Positions 35,238 to 44,617 of a DNA stretch of 64,000 bases are shown one piece after another. The stretch's first letter is position 1. Each line of letters opens with the position of its first letter. The notes below the pieces were generated by a model, which was given only the letters and a program-made list of their open reading frames with translations, was not told where the DNA came from and did no database searches. The DNA is from Streptomyces sp. NBC_01460 (GTDB lineage Bacteria; Actinomycetota; Actinomycetes; Streptomycetales; Streptomycetaceae): contig NZ_CP109473.1 in NCBI RefSeq assembly GCF_036227405.1, forward strand, positions 6,200,001 through 6,264,000. The letters are read 5' to 3'. The position numbers were made by a program, and so were the translations under genes.

Positions 35238-37364
35238 GTGACCGCCGATTCCGTGCCGTCCACTGCGCTGCTGACCGGAGCAGGCGGCGCAGACAGGGAC
35301 AGCTCCAACTACACCGCGCGGCACCTTCTCGTCCTCGAAGGGCTCGAAGCGGTTCGTAAGCGCCCCGGAATGTACATCGGGTCCACCGACAGCCGGGGAC
35401 TCATGCACTGCCTCTGGGAGATCATCGACAACTCCGTCGACGAGGCTCTCGGCGGGTACTGCGACTCCATCGAGGTCATCCTCCACGACGACGCGTCCGT
35501 CGAGGTCCGTGACAACGGCCGGGGCATCCCGGTCGACGTGGAGCCCAAGACCGGCCTCTCGGGCGTCGAGGTCGTCATGACCAAGCTGCACGCGGGCGGA
35601 AAGTTCGGCGGCGGGTCCTACTCGGCGTCGGGCGGCCTGCACGGCGTCGGCGCCTCCGTCGTGAACGCGCTCTCCGCCCGGCTGGACATCGAGGTCGACC
35701 GCAACAGCGCGACCCACTCGATCAGTTTCCGTCGCGGTGTGCCGGGCATGTTCACCGAACAGGGGCCCGACAGTCCCTTCGACCCCGCCAACGGACTCCG
35801 CAAGGGCAAGCGCGTCCCGAAGACGCGTACGGGCACCCGTACGCGGTACTGGGCCGACCGGCAGATCTTCCTCAAGGACGCGAAGCTCAACCTGGAGACG
35901 CTGCACCAGCGGGCCCGCCAGACTGCGTTCCTCGTGCCCGGCCTGACGATCGTCGTGCGTGACGAGCGCGGCATCGACGGTGAGGGCAAGACGGAGGAGA
36001 CCTTCCACTTCGACGGCGGAATCAGCGAGTTCTGCGAGTACCTGGCCCAGGACAAGGCCGTCTGCGACGTCCAGCGACTGACCGGGACGGGGACGTTCAA
36101 GGAGACGGTGCCCGTCCTGGACGACCGCGGACACATGACGGCGACCGAGGTCACCCGTGAGCTGGGCGTCGACATCGCCCTGCGCTGGGGCACGGGCTAC
36201 GAGACCAACCTCAAGTCCTTCGTCAACATCATCGCCACCCCCAAGGGCGGCACCCACGTCTCCGGCTTCGAGCGCTCCCTCACGAAGACGGTGAACGAGG
36301 TCCTGCGGTCCGCGAAGCTGCTCCGCGTCGCCGAGGACGACATCGTCAAGGACGACGCGCTCGAGGGGCTGACCGCGGTCGTCACCGTGCGGCTCGCGGA
36401 GCCGCAGTTCGAAGGGCAGACGAAGGAGGTGCTCGGAACCTCGGCGGCCAACCGGATCGTGGCCAATGTGGTCGCCAAGGAGCTCAAGGCCTTCCTGACG
36501 TCGACCAAGCGTGACGCGAAGGCCCAGGCCAGGGCGGTGCTGGACAAGGCGGTGGCCGCGGCCCGTACCCGTATCGCGGCGCGCCAGCACAAGGACGCGC
36601 AGCGCCGTAAGACGGCGCTCGAGTCCTCCTCGCTGCCCGCGAAGCTCGCCGACTGCCGGAGCGACGACGTGGAGCGCAGCGAGCTCTTCATCGTGGAGGG
36701 CGACTCGGCCCTCGGCACGGCGAAGCTGGCCCGCAACAGTGAGTTCCAGGCCCTGCTGCCGATCCGCGGCAAGATCCTCAACGTCCAGAAGTCGTCCGTC
36801 TCGGACATGCTCAAGAACGCCGAGTGCGGCGCCATCATCCAGGTCATAGGAGCCGGCTCCGGACGCACCTTCGACATCGACGCGGCGCGGTACGGCAAGG
36901 TGATCATGATGACGGACGCCGACGTCGACGGTTCGCACATCCGCACCCTGCTGCTCACCCTCTTCCAGCGGTACATGCGGCCGATGGTCGAGGCGGGGCG
37001 GGTCTTCGCGGCTGTACCCCCGCTGCACCGGATCGAGCTCGTCCAGCCAAAGAAGGGCCAGGACAAGTACGTCTACACGTACTCGGACAACGAGCTCCGA
37101 CAGACGCTGCTGGAGCTGCAGCGGAAGAACGTCCGGTTCAAGGACTCGATCCAGCGGTACAAGGGGCTCGGTGAGATGGACGCGGACCAGCTGGCGGAGA
37201 CCACGATGGACCCGCGGCACCGCACCCTGCGCCGGATCAACATCGGTGACCTGGAGTCGTCCGAGCAGGTCTTCGACCTGCTGATGGGCAACGAGGTCGC
37301 TCCCCGCAAGGAGTTCATCACCAGCTCGGCGGCCACCTTGGACCGCTCGCGCATCGACGTCTGA
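35238..37364 (+). CDS. parE: DNA topoisomerase IV subunit B (ParE; GyrB-like)
   Basis: 708 aa. ATPase motifs: WEIIDNSVDEALGG, NGRGIPVD and GGLHGVGASVVNALS. TOPRIM: FIVEGDSALG and MMTDADVDGSHIRTLLL. With ParC it decatenates chromosomes. The ParE assignment over GyrB rests on length, on the gene's distance from oriC genes and on parC being about 12 kb away in this window. It retains the EGDSA motif. GTG 35238 follows GAGGAGC. Confidence 0.92.
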   Translation: MTADSVPSTALLTGAGGADRDSSNYTARHLLVLEGLEAVRKRPGMYIGSTDSRGLMHCLWEIIDNSVDEALGGYCDSIEVILHDDASVEVRDNGRGIPVDVEPKTGLSGVEVVMTKLHAGGKFGGGSYSASGGLHGVGASVVNALSARLDIEVDRNSATHSISFRRGVPGMFTEQGPDSPFDPANGLRKGKRVPKTRTGTRTRYWADRQIFLKDAKLNLETLHQRARQTAFLVPGLTIVVRDERGIDGEGKTEETFHFDGGISEFCEYLAQDKAVCDVQRLTGTGTFKETVPVLDDRGHMTATEVTRELGVDIALRWGTGYETNLKSFVNIIATPKGGTHVSGFERSLTKTVNEVLRSAKLLRVAEDDIVKDDALEGLTAVVTVRLAEPQFEGQTKEVLGTSAANRIVANVVAKELKAFLTSTKRDAKAQARAVLDKAVAAARTRIAARQHKDAQRRKTALESSSLPAKLADCRSDDVERSELFIVEGDSALGTAKLARNSEFQALLPIRGKILNVQKSSVSDMLKNAECGAIIQVIGAGSGRTFDIDAARYGKVIMMTDADVDGSHIRTLLLTLFQRYMRPMVEAGRVFAAVPPLHRIELVQPKKGQDKYVYTYSDNELRQTLLELQRKNVRFKDSIQRYKGLGEMDADQLAETTMDPRHRTLRRINIGDLESSEQVFDLLMGNEVAPRKEFITSSAATLDRSRIDV

Positions 37365-37368
37365 TCCT

Positions 37369-37405
37369 CTCCACCCGTGGGTGGAGGCTCTTTCTCCACC
37401 CACGG
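37369..37405 (+). terminator. Overlapping alternative hairpins after parE
   Basis: CTCCACCC (37369-37376), GGGTGGAG (37379-37386), CTCCACCC (37394-37401). The middle segment can pair with either flank: an 8-bp stem with a 2-nt gap or, extended, a 12-bp stem (37375-37386 with 37394-37405) with loop GCTCTTT. Confidence 0.75.
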
Positions 37406-37486
37406 TCAGCCCCTGAGCCGATCCGGTGATCCCCGCGTCTCCGTAGCGTCGAAGACATCGAAACCTTCACGCCCTCGGAGGCTGCC

Positions 37487-38026
37487 ATGTCAGAGCTCTT
37501 CAACGTCCTGGTGACGGCCGCGGTCGTCGCGCTCGTCGTCGTGCGCCAGTTCTCCGCCCAGCGGGTCGGTGACCGGGGGCGGTGGTGGGTGCTGCCCACC
37601 GTCCTGTTCCTCGCCGCTCTGCGCAGTGACGGGGCCCTCGATCCCCGTCACGAGACCCTGTCGGCTGTGGTGCTGGGCGCCGGCCTCGTCGTCGGACTGT
37701 TCACCGGGGCGGGATGGGGCTGGACCGCCCGACTGTGGCAGGGGCCGGACGAATCCGTCTGGAGCCGGGGCACCAGGGCAACGGCGTTCGTGTGGGCGGG
37801 AGGGATCGCGCTGCGCGTCTCGCTGGCGGTGGCCGCCCTGCTGCTCGGCATACACCAGGGGACGGCAGCCCTGCTCGTCTCGCTGGCGGCGATGCTGTTC
37901 GCACGCGGTGGCGTCCTGGCCGTACGGGCCAGGGGCCTGCGCGAGCAGTACGGTGTCACCGCAGGTTCTCCGGCCGACGACGCGCCCTCGGCGGTCGCGC
38001 GGGCCATGGCGAAGGGCGGGGCGTGA
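37487..38026 (+). CDS. DUF1453-type membrane protein
   Basis: 179 aa with four or five hydrophobic segments (about 5-20, 33-48, 60-78, 103-122, 125-145) and the RQFSAQRVGDRGRWWVLP segment typical of DUF1453/CcdC-like proteins. CGGAGG precedes ATG 37487. Its stop overlaps the kinase start by 4 nt (GTGA), so it is probably an accessory membrane partner of the following two-component system. Confidence 0.72.
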   Translation: MSELFNVLVTAAVVALVVVRQFSAQRVGDRGRWWVLPTVLFLAALRSDGALDPRHETLSAVVLGAGLVVGLFTGAGWGWTARLWQGPDESVWSRGTRATAFVWAGGIALRVSLAVAALLLGIHQGTAALLVSLAAMLFARGGVLAVRARGLREQYGVTAGSPADDAPSAVARAMAKGGA

Positions 38027-39186
38027 ACCGCGACACGTGGACGAGCTGGCCCTCCAGGGAGGCCCTCACCCGAGCGCCCCGCTCCCGGTCCCGGACCGCG
38101 ATCGCCCGGCTCGTGTGGAGTGCGGTGTTCGTCGGCCTCCTCTGGAACGCATTCGCGGGCGGGCGGTACGCCCTCTGGCAGGTCGCGCTGGGCCTGGTGG
38201 CGACCGCGGGCTGTGCGACAGCCGCCAGGACGTTCTTCCGCACCACCCGGGAGCACCGTCTGGGACCGTCCCTGGGGCTGCTGGTGCTGCTGACCCTGGT
38301 GGCGGCCGGAGCTCTGGAGGCGGGAGCCGGAGCGCTCGCGATCGCGTTGTGGTGCGGGTGCGCCGTCGTCGCCCTGGAACGGCTCCCGCTCTTCGCCGCG
38401 GTTCCCCTCACCGCGGTGACACTCCTCGCCTACGCCCTCGTCAAGGGCGACGGCTGGCTGACGACCGTGATCACCACAGGCAGTCTGTGTCTGGGCGGAT
38501 ACGTGCTGCGGCTCGACGCCGAGGCCCGAGGAACCTCCCAGCGGCTCCTCGCCCAGGAGCGGGCGGCGAGGGAGGCGGAAGCCGGTACGGCCGCGCTGGC
38601 GGAGAGGTCCAGGATCGCGCGTGAGATCCACGATGTTCTCGCCCACAGCCTCTCCGCCCAGCTCGTGCACCTGGAGGCGGCCCGGCTGCTGATCGAACGG
38701 GAGCCGTCCGCGGAATTCCGCGACCAGGTGCTGGAGAGGGTGGTGGCGGCGCGCTCCATGGCGCGTGAGGGCCTCGCGGAGACGCGCCAGGCGCTGTCCG
38801 CGCTACGGGGGGAGATGACCCCGGTGGAGGACTTCCTGCGGCAGCTGGTGGCCGATGAGCGGGCCGACGTCTCCGTGGTGGGGGAGCGGAGGGAGCTGAC
38901 GGCGGAAGCGTCGCAGACGGTGCGGCGGGTGGCACAGGAGGCGCTGACCAATACCCGGAAGCACGCTCCAGGGGCAGCGGTCTCCGTCCGGCTGGAGTAC
39001 CGGTCGGACCTGGTGGCCTTGCAGGTACGCGATTCCGGCGGCGGTCGTCCGGTGGACGAGCTCGCTGTCAGCGGCTCCGGTTACGGTCTTGTGGGGATGA
39101 GGGAGCGTGCCGAGCTGCTCGGCGGCACGCTGGAGGCAGGGCCGGACGAGGAGGGGTTCGTGGTGAGGCTGCGGGTGCCCGCGTGA
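38023..39186 (+). CDS. Sensor histidine kinase (NarL/LuxR-partner type)
   Basis: 387 aa. Four to five membrane segments fill residues 28-165. The HisKA_3 box is RIAREIHDVLAHSL with phospho-acceptor His203. The HATPase domain shows QEALTNTRKHAPG and GYGLVGMRERAELLGG. The signal is unknown; the lack of a large extracellular loop suggests sensing within the membrane. GTG 38023 overlaps the upstream stop, and its own stop overlaps the response regulator start. Confidence 0.9.
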   Translation: MNRDTWTSWPSREALTRAPRSRSRTAIARLVWSAVFVGLLWNAFAGGRYALWQVALGLVATAGCATAARTFFRTTREHRLGPSLGLLVLLTLVAAGALEAGAGALAIALWCGCAVVALERLPLFAAVPLTAVTLLAYALVKGDGWLTTVITTGSLCLGGYVLRLDAEARGTSQRLLAQERAAREAEAGTAALAERSRIAREIHDVLAHSLSAQLVHLEAARLLIEREPSAEFRDQVLERVVAARSMAREGLAETRQALSALRGEMTPVEDFLRQLVADERADVSVVGERRELTAEASQTVRRVAQEALTNTRKHAPGAAVSVRLEYRSDLVALQVRDSGGGRPVDELAVSGSGYGLVGMRERAELLGGTLEAGPDEEGFVVRLRVPA

Positions 39187-39860
39187 CTGCGCGGGTGGTG
39201 GTCGCCGACGACCAGTCGGTGGTGCGCGAGGGAATCGTCATGCTGCTGGGGCTTCTGCCGGGCATCGAGGTGGTCGGTGCCGCGCGCGACGGTGACGAGG
39301 CGGTCGCCCTCGTCGCCGAGACGGCGCCCGACGTGGTGCTGATGGATCTGCGGATGCCCCGTTGCGACGGTGTCGAGGCCACCCGCCGGATCCGTCGGGA
39401 GCATCCAGGGACCCAGGTGGTGGTCCTCACCACCTTCGCGGACGACGACTCGCTGTTAACCGCTCTGCAGGCGGGTGCGCGGGGCTACCTGACCAAGGAC
39501 GCCCGCGGCGAGGAGATCGCCCAGGCCATCGAGGCCGTGCTGTCCGGTGAGGCGGGCCTCTCGCCGAAGGTGCAGAGCCGGCTGCTGGAGCGCGTCACGG
39601 CCCAGGCCGTCGGGACCGGGGCGCCGCTGCCCGCCGAACTGCCCGACGGGCTCACCCCGCGGGAGGCCGAAGTGCTGGTCCTCATCGCCGACGGACTGTC
39701 CAACACGGAGATCGCGCGCACCCTGCACATCTCCCGGGCCACGGTGAAGACGCACATCAACAACCTCTTCTCCAAGTCGGGGGCGCGCGACCGGACAGGG
39801 GCCGTGCGCTATGCGTACGGCCGGGGGCTCGCGCACCCACCCGGCACATCCGTCACCTGA
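39183..39860 (+). CDS. LuxR/NarL-family response regulator containing a TTA codon
   Basis: 225 aa. Receiver with Asp9-Asp10, phospho-acceptor Asp55 (VVLMDLRMP) and Lys in YLTKDA; C-terminal LuxR helix-turn-helix (LTPREAEVLVLIADGLSNTE, then TVKTHINNLF). GTG 39183 overlaps the kinase stop. Leu92 is encoded by TTA (39456-39458), the codon read only by the bldA tRNA, so full-length protein should depend on bldA and appear late in growth. Confidence 0.93.
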   Translation: MTARVVVADDQSVVREGIVMLLGLLPGIEVVGAARDGDEAVALVAETAPDVVLMDLRMPRCDGVEATRRIRREHPGTQVVVLTTFADDDSLLTALQAGARGYLTKDARGEEIAQAIEAVLSGEAGLSPKVQSRLLERVTAQAVGTGAPLPAELPDGLTPREAEVLVLIADGLSNTEIARTLHISRATVKTHINNLFSKSGARDRTGAVRYAYGRGLAHPPGTSVT

Positions 39861-39956
39861 AATGGTGAAGCACGGCGAATGAAGTGCCCGGGATCTTCCC
39901 GATCTGCCCATTCTTGGCTACGCGGCCGAAAAGGCTCGTGGACAAGGGAGTTGTTG

Positions 39957-40430
39957 GTGGAGAAGGAAGCAGGGCCGGGAGCCGCAGCGGTGCGGCTCGA
40001 CGACCCGTGGTACGAGGCGCCGGCCACCGGGTGGGACGAGCCGGACGGCGCGAGGGCCCTCGGCGGCGACGGGCGGCCCCGGCCGGCGGAGCAGCAGGGC
40101 CGCAGTGCCGCCGAGATCTATCTGGAGGTGCAGAGCAGCCCGGCCTTCCGCGAAGTGCGCCGCCGTTACCGGAGGTTCGTGGTGCCGGCCGCGGTCGCCT
40201 TCCTGCTCTGGTACCTCGCCTACGTCATCGCGGCGACCACCGCGCACGACCTGATGGCGCGTCCCGTGGCCGGTGCGCTGAACGTGGCCATGGTCGCGGG
40301 GCTGGGACAGTTCCTCACCACGTTCCTGCTCACCTGGGCGTACGCGCGCCACGCGCGTCTGCACCGGGACCGTGCCGCCCTGGAACTGCGCTGGGAGACC
40401 CAGGAGATGACAAGAGGGGCCGACCGGTGA
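39957..40430 (+). CDS. DUF485 membrane protein, partner of the solute symporter
   Basis: 157 aa. A 55-residue hydrophilic N-terminus precedes SPAFREVRRRYRRFVVPAA and two membrane helices (about 78-96 and 112-132), the YjcH/DUF485 layout that accompanies ActP-type symporters. GTG 39957 lies 6 nt after AAGGGAG; TTG 39954 is an alternative. Its stop overlaps the symporter start (GTGA). Confidence 0.85.
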   Translation: MEKEAGPGAAAVRLDDPWYEAPATGWDEPDGARALGGDGRPRPAEQQGRSAAEIYLEVQSSPAFREVRRRYRRFVVPAAVAFLLWYLAYVIAATTAHDLMARPVAGALNVAMVAGLGQFLTTFLLTWAYARHARLHRDRAALELRWETQEMTRGADR

Positions 40431-42019
40431 GGGGAGAACACCAGACGCTGGCGCTGCTGCTGTTCAGCGTGTTCATCGCCGTGACGCTCGGCATCACCAC
40501 CTGGGTCAGCCGGAACAGGCAGGGTTCCGCGGAGGAGTTCTACGCCGGCGGGAGGCTGTTCTCCCCCATGGAGAACGGATTCGCCATCGCCGGCGACTAC
40601 ATGTCGGCCGCGTCCTTCCTCGGCATCTCGGGGCTGATCGCCCTCTTCGGCTACGACGGCATGCTCTACTCGGTGGGCTTCCTCGTGGCCTGGCTCGTCG
40701 TCCTTCTCCTCGTCGCCGAACTCGTGCGCAACTGCGGCCGGTTCACCCTGGCCGACGTGGTAGCCGCGCGCATGGCGGAGCGCCCGGTGCGTACGGCGGT
40801 GGGCGCGTCGTCCGTCACCGTCTCGGTGCTGTACCTCGTGGCCCAGATGGTGGGGGCGGGCAGCCTCGTCGCGCTCCTGCTCGGTGGCACCAGCGACACC
40901 GCCCGGTCCTGGACCGTGGTCGGGGTCGGAGCGCTCATGGTGGTCTACGTGTCGCTCGGCGGCATGCGGGCCACGACCTGGATCCAGATCGTCAAGGCGG
41001 TCCTGCTGATGGCCGGCGCAGTCGCGCTCACCGTCCTGGTCCTCGCCCGCTTCCACGGTGACGTCAACGCACTGCTCACCTCCGCAGCCGAACGCAGCGG
41101 CCACGGCGGGGACTTCCTCTCGCCCGGGCTCAGGTACGGCGGCAGCTGGACGGCGCGGTTCGACTTCATCAGCCTCGGCCTCGCCCTCGTCCTCGGTACG
41201 GCCGGCCTGCCGCACATCCTGTCGCGCTTCTACACGGTTCCCACCGCCCGCGCGGCACGGCGTTCCGTCGTCTGGTCCATCGGGCTGATCGGCAGCTTCT
41301 ACCTGATGACCATCGTGCTCGGGTTCGGAGCGGCCGCACTCGTCGGCTCCGCGGAGGTCCGGGCGTCCAGTGCCTCCGGGAACACGGCTGTCCCGCTCCT
41401 GGCGCTCGTCCTCGGAGGTGGTGAGGGATCCACGGGGGGCACGGTGCTCTTCGCCGTCGTGGCCGCCATCGCCTTCGCCACGATCCTCGCCGTGGTCGCC
41501 GGGATCACGCTCGCCTCCTCCGCCTCCGTGGCCCACGACCTCTACGCCTCGTTCCGGCGGCCAGGTGCCGAGCAGCGGAGCGAGGTCGGCGTGGCGCGGG
41601 TGGCCGCGGCCGGTGTCGGGGTGGTCGCCATCGCCCTCGGACTCCTCGCCCAGGACCTGAACGTCGCGTTCCTGGTGGGGCTGGCCTTCGCGGTCGCCGC
41701 CTCCGCCAACCTCCCGGCGCTGCTCTACTCGCTGTTCTGGCGGAACTTCACCACCCGGGGAGCGGTCTGGGCCGTCTACGGCGGTCTGATCCCGGCGATC
41801 CTGCTGGTCCTGCTCTCACCGGTCGTCTCGGGGAGCCCCACCTCACTCTTTCCCGGAGTGGACCTCGCACTCTTCCCTCTGGAGAACCCGGGGCTCGTGT
41901 CGATCCCTGCCGGCTTCCTGGCCGGTTGGATCGGCACCGTCACCTCACCCGAGCCGCCCGACCCGGCCAAGCACGCCGAGACGGAGGTCCGGTCGCTCAC
42001 CGGAGCGGGGGCGGCGTAG
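40427..42019 (+). CDS. Cation/acetate (monocarboxylate) symporter, SSS family
   Basis: 530 aa with 12-13 hydrophobic segments. Sodium:solute symporter features: NRQGSAEEFYAGGR before the second helix, AIAGDYMSAASFLGISG, and the central GTAGLPHILSRFYTVP. Close in type to ActP/MctC, which import acetate, propionate or pyruvate. The adjacent CitA-like kinase pair (convergent, 51 bp away) is a candidate regulator of its expression (inference). Confidence 0.88.
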   Translation: MRGEHQTLALLLFSVFIAVTLGITTWVSRNRQGSAEEFYAGGRLFSPMENGFAIAGDYMSAASFLGISGLIALFGYDGMLYSVGFLVAWLVVLLLVAELVRNCGRFTLADVVAARMAERPVRTAVGASSVTVSVLYLVAQMVGAGSLVALLLGGTSDTARSWTVVGVGALMVVYVSLGGMRATTWIQIVKAVLLMAGAVALTVLVLARFHGDVNALLTSAAERSGHGGDFLSPGLRYGGSWTARFDFISLGLALVLGTAGLPHILSRFYTVPTARAARRSVVWSIGLIGSFYLMTIVLGFGAAALVGSAEVRASSASGNTAVPLLALVLGGGEGSTGGTVLFAVVAAIAFATILAVVAGITLASSASVAHDLYASFRRPGAEQRSEVGVARVAAAGVGVVAIALGLLAQDLNVAFLVGLAFAVAASANLPALLYSLFWRNFTTRGAVWAVYGGLIPAILLVLLSPVVSGSPTSLFPGVDLALFPLENPGLVSIPAGFLAGWIGTVTSPEPPDPAKHAETEVRSLTGAGAA

Positions 42020-42070
42020 GAGAGCGGAGGCGGTGGCTACAGGAGCCGGCGGCTGGAGGAGCCGGCTGGG

Positions 42071-42748
42071 TCAGGGGCCGGTGGCCCAGGTGTAGCGGTG
42101 TTCCGGGCGGCCCGTCTCGCCGTACTTGAGGGACAGCCGCACCCTGCCCGTGCGTTCCAGCAGCTTCAGATAGCGCTGGGCCGTCTGCCGGCTCATGCCG
42201 GCGCTCTCCGCGAGCTCCTGCGCGGAGAGCGGCCCTTCGGCGGTGCGCAGGGCCTGGCGGACCAGGTCCGCCGTCGTCGTCGAATGCCCCTTGGGGAGGT
42301 CGGACCCACCGGTGGCCCACAGGGCCCCGAACAGCCGGTCCACCTCTGTCTGCTCGGCCTCGCCGCCGCCCTCGAAGGTGCGGCGCAGTGCCGCGTACGC
42401 CTCCAGTTTGGTGCGGAGCCCGGCAAAGGCGAACGGCTTCACCAGGTATTGCAGGGCTCCGTGGCGCATCGCGGCCTGCACGGTCGCGACGTCGCGCGCC
42501 GCGGTCACCATGATCACATCGGTGTGGTGACCGAGTGCGCGCAGTTCCCGCACCACCGCCAGGCCGTTGCGGTCCGGCAGATAGTGATCGAGCAGGACCA
42601 GGTCGACGGGCGTCTCGCCGATCCTGGCCAGGGCCTCGGTGGCCGAGTGGGCCATGGCGGCCACGCGGAATCCCGCCACCTTGGAGACGTAGGCCGCGTT
42701 GATCCGGGCGACCCGTACGTCGTCGTCCACGACCAGAACCTCGATCAC
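42071..42748 (-). CDS. CitB/DcuR-type response regulator
   Basis: 225 aa. Receiver with Asp8-Asp9 region, phospho-acceptor Asp54 (LVLLDHYLPD) and Lys in YLVKPF; the C-terminal part carries a helix-turn-helix (LSAQELAESAGMSRQTAQRYL). GTG 42748 overlaps the kinase stop by 4 nt, so the pair is translationally coupled. Family members switch on carboxylate uptake or use. Confidence 0.9.
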   Translation of the reverse strand: MIEVLVVDDDVRVARINAAYVSKVAGFRVAAMAHSATEALARIGETPVDLVLLDHYLPDRNGLAVVRELRALGHHTDVIMVTAARDVATVQAAMRHGALQYLVKPFAFAGLRTKLEAYAALRRTFEGGGEAEQTEVDRLFGALWATGGSDLPKGHSTTTADLVRQALRTAEGPLSAQELAESAGMSRQTAQRYLKLLERTGRVRLSLKYGETGRPEHRYTWATGP

Positions 42749-44460
42749 GGGGTGTCTCCTGACATCGCGGGTCGTTCCCGGGCCGGACCGACAGCCGGGG
42801 CCGGACCCGGCCCCTGAGTCTGCCCGGGTGCGGCGGGGTGCGCCGGTTCGCTCAGTGCCTCCGGGAGGACGACGGTGAACACCGCCCCGCCTCCGGGGGA
42901 CTCCGACACGGTCACACCGCCACCCTGCCGCTCGGCGAGCCGTCGCACCAGGGGCAGCCCCAGGCCGCGTTTGCCGTGGGCCGGCAGTTCCTTGGTCGAC
43001 CAGCCCTCCAGGAAGATGGACTCGTGGTCGCCGGCCGGTACGCCGGGCCCGCTGTCGCGCACCCGCAGTTCCACCGTACGGCCGTCGGCCCGCAGTCCGA
43101 CCTCGATGCGTGCGTCGGCCGACCCGGCGGCCGCGTCCAGTGCGTTGTCGACCAGATTGCCGAGGACGGTGACGAGGCCCCGCGGGTCCACCAGCCGGTC
43201 CGGAAGCAGCGTTTCCGGGGCCATGCGCAGGGCCACGCCGCGTTCCGCGGCCACCGTCGCCTTGCCGACCAGGAGCGAGGCGAGCAGAGGGTCGTGGACC
43301 TTCTCGGTGACCTGCTCGGCCGTGGCGCGGTGGACCCCGACGACCTCCGTGACGAACTCCACCGCTTCTTCGTGCATCTCCAGCTCCAGCAGGCCCAGGA
43401 GGGTGTGCAGCCGGTTGGCGTGCTCGTGGTCCTGGGCGCGGAGCGCGTCGATCAGCCCACGGGTGGAGTCGAGCTCGCGGCCGAGGTACTCCAGCTCCGT
43501 CCGGTCGCGCAGCGTGGCCACGGCCCCGCCGTCGTCGGTGGGCATCCGGTTGGCGAGCAGTACGCGGCTGCCCCGGACGGTGACCAGGTCGTCGCCGACC
43601 ACCCGCCCGGCCAGCACGTCGGTGGTGCGGCCCGTGCCGAGGGCCTCGTCGAGCCGCTTGCCCGCCGCTCCGGGGCCGAGACCGAGCAGGCGCTGCGCCT
43701 CGTCGTTCAGGAGCCTGATGCGTCCCGTGCGGTCGAGTGCGACGACCCCCTCGCGGATGCTGTGCAACATGGCCTCGCGTTCGGTCAGCAGCGCCGAGAT
43801 GTCGGAGAACGCCAGGTCGTGGGTCTGCCGCTGAAGGCGGCGGGAGATCAGGTACGCGGCCAGGGCCCCCACGGCCAGCGCCCCGCCCGCGTACGCGAGA
43901 AGGCCCGGGATCGCGGCGAGCAGCCGGGCGCGGACGCTGTCGTACGCGATGCCGACCGAGACGGCACCGACGACCCGGTCCGATCCGTCGAGCAGCGGTA
44001 CCTTGCCGCGGGCCGAACGGCCGAGCGTGCCGCTGTCGATCTCCATCACGGACCTGCCGGCGAGCGCGGAGCTCGGGTCGGTGGAGACGACGTCGCCGAT
44101 GCGGGAGGAGTCGGTGTGCGACCAGCGCACCCCCTGCTTGTCCATGATCACGACGTACTCGGCGCCGGTCGACCGCCTGATGCGCTCCGCCGCTGCCTGG
44201 ACGGCGCCGTCCGTGCTCGGCTCGGTGGAGACCAGTGAGGCGGCTATCTGCGGCTGTGCGGCCGTGCTCTGTGCGATCGCCAGGGCACGCCGCATCGCCT
44301 GGTCGTCGAGCTGCGCGCTGAGCGGTGCCAGGAAGAGGCCCGTGACGAGGACCGTGACACCGGTGACGATGGCCAGCTGCATCAGCAGGACCTGGGAGAA
44401 GACCCGCTTCGGCCAGCCGAACCGGCGCGGTCCCCGTGGGGTGGTCGGTGGGGCGCTCAT
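42745..44460 (-). CDS. CitA/DcuS-type sensor histidine kinase
   Basis: 571 aa from ATG 44460. Two membrane helices (about 22-45 and 195-220) bracket an extracellular PAS-like carboxylate sensor (about 50-190; TGAEYVVIMDKQGVRWSH, GIAYDSVRARLL). A cytoplasmic PAS (REGVVALDRTGRIRLLN) leads to the kinase core with the HEHANRLHTLLGLL phospho-acceptor motif and the ATP site NLVDNALDAA and GKRGLGLPLV. Citrate or dicarboxylates are the usual ligands. Confidence 0.9.
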   Translation of the reverse strand: MSAPPTTPRGPRRFGWPKRVFSQVLLMQLAIVTGVTVLVTGLFLAPLSAQLDDQAMRRALAIAQSTAAQPQIAASLVSTEPSTDGAVQAAAERIRRSTGAEYVVIMDKQGVRWSHTDSSRIGDVVSTDPSSALAGRSVMEIDSGTLGRSARGKVPLLDGSDRVVGAVSVGIAYDSVRARLLAAIPGLLAYAGGALAVGALAAYLISRRLQRQTHDLAFSDISALLTEREAMLHSIREGVVALDRTGRIRLLNDEAQRLLGLGPGAAGKRLDEALGTGRTTDVLAGRVVGDDLVTVRGSRVLLANRMPTDDGGAVATLRDRTELEYLGRELDSTRGLIDALRAQDHEHANRLHTLLGLLELEMHEEAVEFVTEVVGVHRATAEQVTEKVHDPLLASLLVGKATVAAERGVALRMAPETLLPDRLVDPRGLVTVLGNLVDNALDAAAGSADARIEVGLRADGRTVELRVRDSGPGVPAGDHESIFLEGWSTKELPAHGKRGLGLPLVRRLAERQGGGVTVSESPGGGAVFTVVLPEALSEPAHPAAPGQTQGPGPAPAVGPARERPAMSGDTP

Positions 44461-44574
44461 CGTACGAACGGTAGAGGGCAAAGCGTGCTGACCGAAATCT
44501 CCGAGGGCGGACGCCGGTGGACCGGGGCTCTTGCCTCTGCGCCGTCCATCTGTGAGCGTTCTATGGGTATTGAC

Positions 44575-44614
44575 CTTGACGCAATCTTCTTGCTTTTCTT
44601 GCGCTAATCTTGCG
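44575..44614 (+). promoter_or_regulatory. Direct repeats (CTTG[C/A]) upstream of the LacI-family gene
   Basis: CTTGAC (44575), CTTGC (44589), CTTGCG (44598) and CTTGCG (44609) occur at spacings of 14, 9 and 11 bp, the last ending 3 nt before the start codon. GCAA-TCTTC-TTGC (44581-44593) forms an inverted repeat. AATCTTGCG (44606-44614) recurs at 45636-45644 just after the gene. They look like autoregulatory operator sites of a MalR/Reg1-type repressor. Confidence 0.6.
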
Positions 44615-44617
44615 TTC

